A DNA stretch of 64,000 bases from NCBI RefSeq assembly GCF_017654505.1, contig NC_054539.1, positions 70,685,256-70,749,255 of the forward strand, read 5' to 3'. Position 1 is the stretch's first letter. Every line of letters starts with the position of its first letter. The notes below the pieces were generated by a model, which ran no database searches, was not told the DNA's origin, and saw only the letters and a program-made list of their open reading frames with translations. This DNA is from Polyodon spathula (Eukaryota > Chordata > Actinopteri > Acipenseriformes > Polyodontidae). Both the position numbers and the translations under genes were made by a program. Positions 57,311 to 64,000 of this stretch are shown here, one piece after another.

Positions 57311-58106
57311 GTAAGTATTTTCAAGAGAAAACAACTGGTGTGTGTTTGAGGGGTGGGGTACGGGCGACAGAACATAAGTAGTCCAGAAAGTGTTTAAACT
57401 CTTTATTTTTGAAGAATCAGTTTTGGTTTGTCAGAAATCTATTTTCTGTTATTTTTATTTATTTATGTATTTGCTCTAATGAGTAGTTATGGTTTTGCGA
57501 GTAAAATACATTTATACAAGCCAATTAGTCAATATAATAAATTTCTGTATTCCATTACAGTTCGGTTTAGTAGAAACCATGAAACGCAGGTAACTCTTGT
57601 TGATCTTATGCAGTTTTTTGGTAATCAGTGCCAACTCAAAACGTTAATAACATTTTTCCGCAAACACAATGGCAGGCTTTGATTTCACAGTTGTGGATTG
57701 AAGTATCTTTTGAAACGCGGCAGTTAAATTCCAATACAATGCAAATACTTGCAGAAACACTACCCGCCAAGGCTTGAAATGTAACACGTTCAAGTCTGTC
57801 TCACATGTCTGTCACAAAGTACAGAGCATAAAGGTGGAGGTGGAGGTGGAGGTGGAGGGGGGGGATGCTCCACTGAGATAAGACTTGCGTCTTTTAAAAA
57901 CAAGAATACAAAAGCTGTTCGGTTATTGTGCTACGATCTGTAAATGTGATTTCCTGTATAAATACTTAGCTGGACACGTTCTGATCTTTGCCTGTCGTTT
58001 AATACGTGCAGGCTTTTTCAGCATGTACATATTAACCATAAACTCTTTATTATAACTTCCATTCGGTGCTTTTTATCGCGTTTATAAAGAGTTTTGATTT
58101 CAATGT
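57311..58106 (+). other. PXDN: PXDN intron 1, start
   Basis: Strong donor GTAAGT. A short (GGTGGA)n tract lies at about 57833-57860. Nothing else recognised. Confidence 0.6.
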
Positions 58107-58157
58107 TTTTTTTTTTTTTTTTTTTTTTTTTGGGGGGGGGGGGGGGGNNNNNNNNNN
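58107..58157. other. Homopolymer run and 10-base assembly gap
   Basis: A T run followed by a G run ends in ten N at 58148-58157. The gap size may be nominal. Confidence 0.97.
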
Positions 58158-58220
58158 GGTTTGTTTTAGCAGTATTTAGGAATGCTTATTTCATCCATGT
58201 AAACTACACTTTTTCGTATA

Positions 58221-58290
58221 ATTCATCTATTCATCTCAGTGGCCTGGAGTTCAATTTGGCTTTTGCTCCAAGGCTTACTCTACCCTGCCA

Positions 58291-58345
<55 letters not shown>

Positions 58346-58518
58346 ATATATATATATATATATATATATATCTATATATATATATGGTGTGTGTACATAC
58401 ACACACACACAGACATGAATTTTGTGTCATGGATTTATCCACAAGGACATGCAGGATAGAGTAAGCCTTGGAGCAAAAGCCAAATTGAACTCCAAGCCAC
58501 TGAGATGAATAGATGAAT
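58221..58518. repeat. Inverted repeat, ~73-bp arms, (TA)n loop
   Basis: The left arm 58221-58293 and right arm 58446-58518 are near-perfect complements (for example AAGCCTTGGAGCAAAAGCCA against TGGCTTTTGCTCCAAGGCTT). The ~150-bp loop is TA/TG repeats (58294-58410). It could be a hairpin MITE. Confidence 0.9.
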
Positions 58519-60861
58519 TATTCCCAGGTGTACCAGTAGGTTTGCTGGGGTCCTCTGCGGGCCATACATTGTAATAGGAAGACAAAGGGGAGGGGAAAGG
58601 AGGGGGGTGTTATGTCAGCAGTCCTCTTACCCATTCAAAATACTGCTGGAGTTTACTGGTGCTTGCTAGTGAAGCCCTCTGCATTCTAATTTATATTTTA
58701 ATAAAGCCTCACATGTCAGCCTTTCTAAGTAAAGAGAGTCATTGCCAGTTTAACAAATACTTTTAGCAATGTGATCCAAACAATACAGCTTTGAGTGTTA
58801 AAGTATTCAGAAGGCACCCCCTCTGTTAGGTATTGGCTCTGCAGTTGGTAAAGTCTGTACACTTACTGAATAAAATCAACTATAACTTAAAAACGCTCAG
58901 CACTGAAATCACTAACTAAAGTGAACTTGACTGTTTCTTTAAAATGTGTACCTTCTGTAAAACTCGGTAAGGGCATTATTAACATAGGGATCACTTTTAT
59001 ATGTGTGGTGCTTCTCTTTTGGTGATACTGATGGCTCTAATTCAGTATTGGCAGTCATGTCAGGGATGTGTGTGTTACTGATTCAGTGTAGCTTTAGTAC
59101 AACAAACAACCGTAGAGAGTGTTGCTTGCAAACAGAAAGTGTTAGATTATCACTGCAGCCATGTTCAGAATTGAAATGTTGCTCTATGAGCATCATACCC
59201 AAGGTCACCGATCCCAGGAGTAATACCTAAGATGGGCACAGAGTCCATTACGTTCCTTCCACAGAGTCGCCTGGTTCCCCAAATAAGAAAAGACAGTTTT
59301 TGCCAATTTTAAATAGTGAGGTCAGACATGCCATTTTGGAGCGTGCACTTCAAGGTTTTCACATAGCGCCTTAATGTAACCTATATTTTCATATTTCTTT
59401 ATAGCATTTGTAGATAATTATAGTGGCAATATGCTTAAGCGTCCTTGCCCTTGAGCCTGGTCCGAATGCGAGACGGCCCTTGAGCACTATTAGTACATTC
59501 TATATTGTTTCCATCGCTGTATCGCACTGTTTTGCTACATTGAAACTGGAGAGTATTTTTGCAGAAAATGTTTTGCTGGAACTTTTTGTTCATTCATGTA
59601 TTTTGGTCATGAGTAATGTTTGAGTAAGGATGCCCATGTTATACAGTAATAGAGGAATTCCGTTGTTTGTTTGCTTAGATTAATGGATATTGAGGGTCCT
59701 CGTGTTTTTGCCTTGCTGTATAATGGTGATAATGTGTTGCAACTGTTTGGGTTTTTTTTTTGAGAGCTGTGGGGGATACTTTTTTAATGTAGAAAAATGT
59801 TAGCACTGTTCCAGTAATACTGATGTTAGCTTGGGTGACTTAAATGCATTGCCACTCAACTGCAGAACAAAATGACTACTTACCAATGTTTTCACTTGTC
59901 AGCTGTAAGCGCCCCCCTAGCATAGTCAGAATATCGCATGCGCCTCTGCACTAGAAAAGGGAATGTGTCACTTCCTTAGCAACGGTCTTGACGACCACGA
60001 ACCTGGTTCTACACAAACCAACACCATAGTGTTGCCAGTTCATTATTGTTATAGTATATCTGTGTCATTCACTTCCCCTGCGGTGTGCATTGCTTATTTA
60101 TTTATTCGATCCTGCAGCCTTCAGGACCAGTACTACTATAACGTAACGAAATGTCAAGGAGGCACATTTCATAACATGTGTGAAACACCTAGGTAACAAA
60201 AGTCGAAGGTTTGCCATTTTCCTTGTACACACCTTAATCTACCTGTGTGACAATTGCCTCCAAAACCTACCTACTTTGTGAGTTATGTAGTGTGAAAAAT
60301 GAAAGCATAATTTTAACATTCGCTTCCCACTTTGTGGGCTGCAGATAATTGCAGGAACCTTAAACAGTGTAATCTTTTTTGTTGTAGGCCATATTTTACC
60401 AACAATAAATTGCAATAAATAAATCATGTTTTCTAAGTATTGCATGACAGACAGGATTTTTTGTGTAATATGCTGTACTGAATTTGATAGGACCCAGAAA
60501 AGTTTGAAACCTACACTGAGAAAAAATAACTGGAACTTGCTGACGCTCCATTGCCTTCTACACGCTGGAAAGGAAGCAATCATTGAAGATCCTTTTCCTC
60601 AACAAAATGTTGAGTTTAATGAACTGTGACAAAAATTACATCTGGTGGCCACAAAACTTTTGCAGCACATGCTTTATAGGCTTTCAGAAAAGGATGAGCA
60701 TTTTGGACGGCCCCTGATATAAAAGGCAAATACAGTCTAGACTCATAGAAATTAGTTTAAAGGAAAAATAAAATAAAATCTTAACCAGTTTTCACATTTT
60801 TGTCTCTAAAAAACAGATTTAACTTGATTTAACAATTAAAAGAAAATGCAAATAGGTTGTC
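58519..60861 (+). other. PXDN: PXDN intron 1, middle
   Basis: No exon or repeat boundary recognised. Scattered short open frames have no domain content. Confidence 0.4.
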
Positions 60862-60954
60862 ACTATGATAGCCAAGAACATGCAATATTGATTAGAGGTT
60901 TTAGTGGCTCTGGAGAAGGAGCAACAGCAGCAGTGTAGAGCTGCACAACATGAG

Positions 60955-61442
60955 CTGCTGGATCTGGAGCAGGGGGCTCCATCAGCTCTGGAGCCAGCCT
61001 GGAGCTGGAGCAGGGGGCTCCATCAGCTCTGGAGCCAGCCTGGAGCTGGAGCAGGGGGGCTCCATCAGCTCTGGAGCTGGAGCAGGGGGTCTCCATCAGC
61101 TCTGGAGCTGGAGCAGGGGGGCTCCATCAGCTCTGGAGCCAGCCTGGAGCTGGAGCAGGGGGTCTCCATCAGCTCTGGAGCTGGAGCAGGGGGTCTCCAT
61201 CAGCTCTGGAGCTGGAGCAGGGGGTCTCCATCAGCTCTGGAGCTGGAGCAGGGGGACTCCATCAGCTCTGGAGCCAGCCTGGAGCTGGAGCGGGCGGTCT
61301 CCATCAGCTCTGGAGCCAGCCTGGAGCTGGAGCAGGGGGTCTCCATCAGCTCTGGAGCCAGCCTGGATCTGGAGCAGGGGGTCTCCATCAGCTCTGGAGC
61401 CAGCCTGGATCTGGAGCAGGGGGTCTCCATCAGCTCTGGAGC
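60955..61442. repeat. GC-rich minisatellite (GGAGCTGGAGCAGGGGG type)
   Basis: Tandem units of about 30 and 41 bp, the longer with an added GCCAGCCTGGA, all sharing CTCCATCAGCTCTGGAG. About 13 units. Frames such as LEQGVSISSGAS are by-products of the repeat. Flanks at 60862-60885 and 61480-61644 resemble mariner family F, so the array may have grown inside such an element. Confidence 0.92.
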
Positions 61443-61479
61443 ACGGCCAACCCCATGCACAAGTCTACCAGAAGCTTAG

Positions 61480-61644
61480 TAGTACTATATTTCATGTTAG
61501 ATTTTGAAATATCACATTTTTCATTAAGTATATAGAAAAATACAAATCGATATGTTAACATAACATTAGTCAACAGGTTTCGTTTGACTTTATGAAGCAA
61601 AGTTAGTTCTATAGGGTGATGCAAAACTTTTTGCCATAGTTGTA
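61480..61644 (-). mobile_element. Mariner-type MITE (family F), partial copy 2
   Basis: The reverse complement starts with an ACTATGGCAAAAAGTTTTGC end and continues with CACCCTATAGAACTAAC, GCTTCATAAAGTCAAACGAA and TATATACTTAAT, following 39083-39413. Confidence 0.55.
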
Positions 61645-62111
61645 GATCTTTTCTTAGATAATTAGATCTTTTGGATAATTCAGAAACATTCAATTAAACT
61701 GGGTAGATAATGAACTGCAAAAAAATAACATATTTAGAAAAGGTTTCAATGGGGTATGCTTTTTTTATTTTTATTTTTTCTTCTTAGTCACTGTCAGAGT
61801 CGAAGATTATTCATCTCACTCGTTTGGTGCTCCCGTTGGTGGAGGATGATTGTAAATTGAGACAGATTTGTTAAAAGTGCCTAAACCGTGAATTGTGGGT
61901 GTTGAGTGATTGAAAACAAGACATTTTGTGTTTTGAAAGTGGTCTCGGGGTGCACAGGAGTCAAATATAGGTCAAAGGTTAAGTATAATTTTCTAGCCAA
62001 ATATGCCATTTTGACCTCACTACTGAGGTATTATGCCTTTTTTCAAATGACTCGGATGCAAGTATAGCCTTCATCCATGTATGTGTGTGTACATACACAC
62101 ACACACACACA
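61645..62111. other. PXDN: PXDN intron 1, unassigned
   Basis: A short GT/AC microsatellite lies at 62078-62111. Nothing else recognised. Confidence 0.4.
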
Positions 62112-63650
62112 CAGTGGTTTGCAGAATTATTCACTCCCCTGCAAAGTTTTCACATTTTGTTGGCACCTGAGTGTAGTCCACGACGCTTTAAAATTAGACT
62201 TTACATGAAGATTCTACACAAATTGCTTATAGAATGTAAATAAGATTTACAGAGAAAAACAGATTAATCTCCGTTGCATAAGTATTCAATCCCTTTGCTA
62301 CTGCAGCCCTAAATCAGCTCTGGTGCAAATGATTTGTTTGAAAGGTCTCAAAAATTAGTGAAATGGTTTCAGCCTGTGTGTACTCAAAGTGGTTTAACGT
62401 GTAGATAATTTCCCTCATGTACATAAAGACTTTCAAGCTGCAACTCAGATAGTGATCCAACAAAGCAACCATGAAGACCAAGGAGCTTTCGAAACAAGTC
62501 ACGGATAAAGTGGTAGAGAGGCAGAGAGCAGGAGAAGGGTACAAGAAAATTTCAAAGGCACTGATTATCCCTCTCAGCACAGTGAAGTCCATCATTAAGA
62601 AGTGGAAGATGCATCATAGCACCCAGACAGCACTCAGATTGGGTCGCCCTCCCAAACTGAGCAGCCGAGCAAGCAAGAAACTGGTTTGGGATGTCACTGA
62701 AGCCAACAATGACCTTGAGAGATCTGCAAAATTTTGTGTCTGAGATGGGAGTCAGTGTTCACACATCAACAATAAGCTGGTCCCTACACAAAGCTGGCCT
62801 GTATGGATGGGTGGCAAGAAAGAAGCCATTACTCAAAAAGCCTCATCTTAAAGCACGTATGGAGTTTGCGAAAAATCATGTAGGTGATACTGGAGACACG
62901 TGGAAAAAGGTTTTATGGTTAGATGAGACAAAAATTGAACTAAATTTGCAACACTGCACAACACCCGTTCAATGCCATCCCAGCTGTCAAGCATGGTGGT
63001 GGCAGCATCATGTTATGGGGATGCTTCTCTTCAGCAGGGACTGGGAAGCTTGTCAGGATAGAGGGGAGAATGGATGGTGCAAAGTACAGGCGAATCCTTG
63101 AGGAAAAGTTGTTTGAGTCAGCCAAGGCTCTAAAACTGGGAAGGAAATTCATATTTCAGCAGGACAATGACCTGAAGCACAAAGTCAAAGCCACACTGGA
63201 GGGGTTGAAGAAGAAGAAGAGAATTAATGTCCTTGAGTGGCCCAGTCAAAGTCTTGACTTGAGTCCAATCAAAAATTTATGGCGAGTCTTGAAGATTGCA
63301 GTCCATCGAAAATCTCCAACAAACTTATCAGAACTGGAGCAAATTTCCTGTGAAGAATGTGCAAAACTTTCACTATCCTACTGTGCAAAGCTAGTAGAGA
63401 CCTTTCCAAAAAGACTCATACCAGTAATTGCTACTTATACTTATACTACTTATACTTATGCAACCAGTAAATTTCATTTTGTACATTTTCTTTGCAAGTT
63501 TTGCTGACATTTAACCTCCTCCTCATATAACAGTGTTCAGTTTAACCACTACAGCTTTGAATAAAAAAAGTTTGCTTAACTGCGCACATTATTTGTAATT
63601 CAACAAAATGTGACATTATTGGTAGGGGGTAAATACTTCTGCAAACCACT
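62112..63650 (+). mobile_element. Tc1/mariner transposon with ~50-bp TIRs
   Basis: The left end CAGTGGTTTGCAGAATTATT (62112) and right end AAATACTTCTGCAAACCACT (to 63650) are inverted repeats of about 50 bp ending at CACATTTTGTTG. A transposase pseudogene lies between. The left end abuts an AC microsatellite, so the TA target duplication is not clear. Confidence 0.92.
62471..63507 (+). pseudogene. Tc1 transposase pseudogene
   Basis: Three frames are needed, with shifts near 62700 and 62950. The N-terminal HTH reads MKTKELSKQVTDKVVERQRA, then YKKISKALIIPLSTVKSIIK and the GRPPKLS hook. The central part has VSVHTSTISWSLHKAGLYGW, ARKKPLLKKPHLKARMEFAK and VLWLDETKIEL (first catalytic Asp). The C-terminal part has MLWGCFSSAGTGKLV, FQQDNDLKHK (second Asp) and LDLSPIKNLWRVLK. 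The third DD34E residue, normally Glu in PIENLW, is Lys. Length is otherwise close to full (~340 aa). Frameshifts and the E-to-K change make it inactive. Confidence 0.9.
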
Positions 63651-63659
63651 AATAAATAT

Positions 63660-64000
63660 ACAGTGGCTGTCAAAAGTATTCACACCCCTTGGATTTTTCC
63701 ACATTTTATTGTGTCACAACATAGAATCAAAATGGATTTAATTAGGAGTTTCTGCAACTGATCAACACAGAAAAGCCCATAGTGTCAAAGTGAAAAATAA
63801 AATCTACAAATTGTTCTAAATTAATTACAAATATAAAACAGAAAATAATTGATTGCTTAAGTATTCACCCCCTTTGCTATGACACACCTAAATAAGCTCT
63901 GGTGCAACCAATTGTCATTAGAAGTCACATAATTGAATGGAGTCCACCTGTGTGCAATTAAGGTGTTTTACATGATTTCAGGTTAAATACACCTGTCTCT
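63660..64000 (+). mobile_element. Second Tc1-family element, 5' end, runs off window
   Basis: TACAGTGGCTGTCAAAAGTA, TTCACACCCCTTGGATTTTT and TTGTGTCACAACATAGAATC are a standard fish Tc1 terminus, followed by its usual leader (CACACCTAAATAAGCTCTGG). It starts ten bases after the previous element. The transposase would lie beyond the window. Confidence 0.85.

Noticed and set aside
57126..57314. 62-codon frame at PXDN exon 1 as a small secreted protein
   Set aside because: The frame stops only because it runs into the GTAAGT donor; the sequence is the peroxidasin N-terminus.
60904..61507. Two ~190-codon forward frames
   Set aside because: Products of the 30/41-bp minisatellite; no domain and no splice context.

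Overview
This window is vertebrate nuclear DNA, most likely from a ray-finned fish. It has exon-intron structure with GT-AG splice sites, abundant dinucleotide microsatellites, and fish-typical transposon types (Tc1/mariner, PIF/Harbinger, CR1, L1/Tx1-like, R2-type LINE, DIRS-like, several LTR families). The mixture might suit a non-teleost such as a sturgeon or paddlefish, but that is inference and the species cannot be fixed from the sequence alone.

Only two host genes are visible, both on the + strand. (1) The 3' half of MYT1L, a neural C2HC zinc-finger transcription factor: ten coding exons between 9732 and 44567, giving the last 423 residues, followed by a 3'UTR of about 2.25 kb to a polyA signal at 46792. 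(2) The first coding exon of PXDN (peroxidasin) at 57126-57310, about 10.3 kb downstream. The tail-to-head order MYT1L then PXDN is the same as in human 2p25, which supports the MYT1L call over its paralogues MYT1 and ST18.

Layout. 1-9731 is intron or upstream DNA of MYT1L filled with repeats: a degenerate R2-type LINE split by a solo LTR, a non-autonomous LTR retroelement with a TTGGG target duplication, and another solo LTR. 9732-19000 holds six exons including fingers 4-6, a decayed extra zinc-finger exon (11686-11743) and a 24-bp x ~82 minisatellite (14914-16882) that ends beside the branch site of the finger-4 exon. 19000-32400 is one large intron with nested mobile elements: a Tc1 fragment, an LTR element inside a larger DNA-element-like repeat, a near-full-length CR1, two or more solo LTRs, and a Tc1 copy split by a solo LTR. 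32400-46800 holds the last four MYT1L exons, encoding the C-terminal coiled coil, plus a second copy of the large repeat, a mariner-type MITE and an L1-like LINE. 46800-57100 is intergenic, with a degenerate DIRS-like retrotransposon and a fragment of another. 57100-64000 is the start of PXDN and its first intron, with a 10-base assembly gap, a long inverted repeat, a minisatellite and two Tc1-family elements.

The most unusual signals are the following. The 24-bp minisatellite has units that each resemble a 3' splice acceptor and are all in the correct phase to extend the finger-4 exon. The relic zinc-finger exon lies exactly where MYT1L carries an orphan half-finger. Several solo LTRs have exact 5-bp target duplications, two of them with clean in-frame empty sites inside older transposon ORFs. 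No new defence system, operon or RNA gene was seen.
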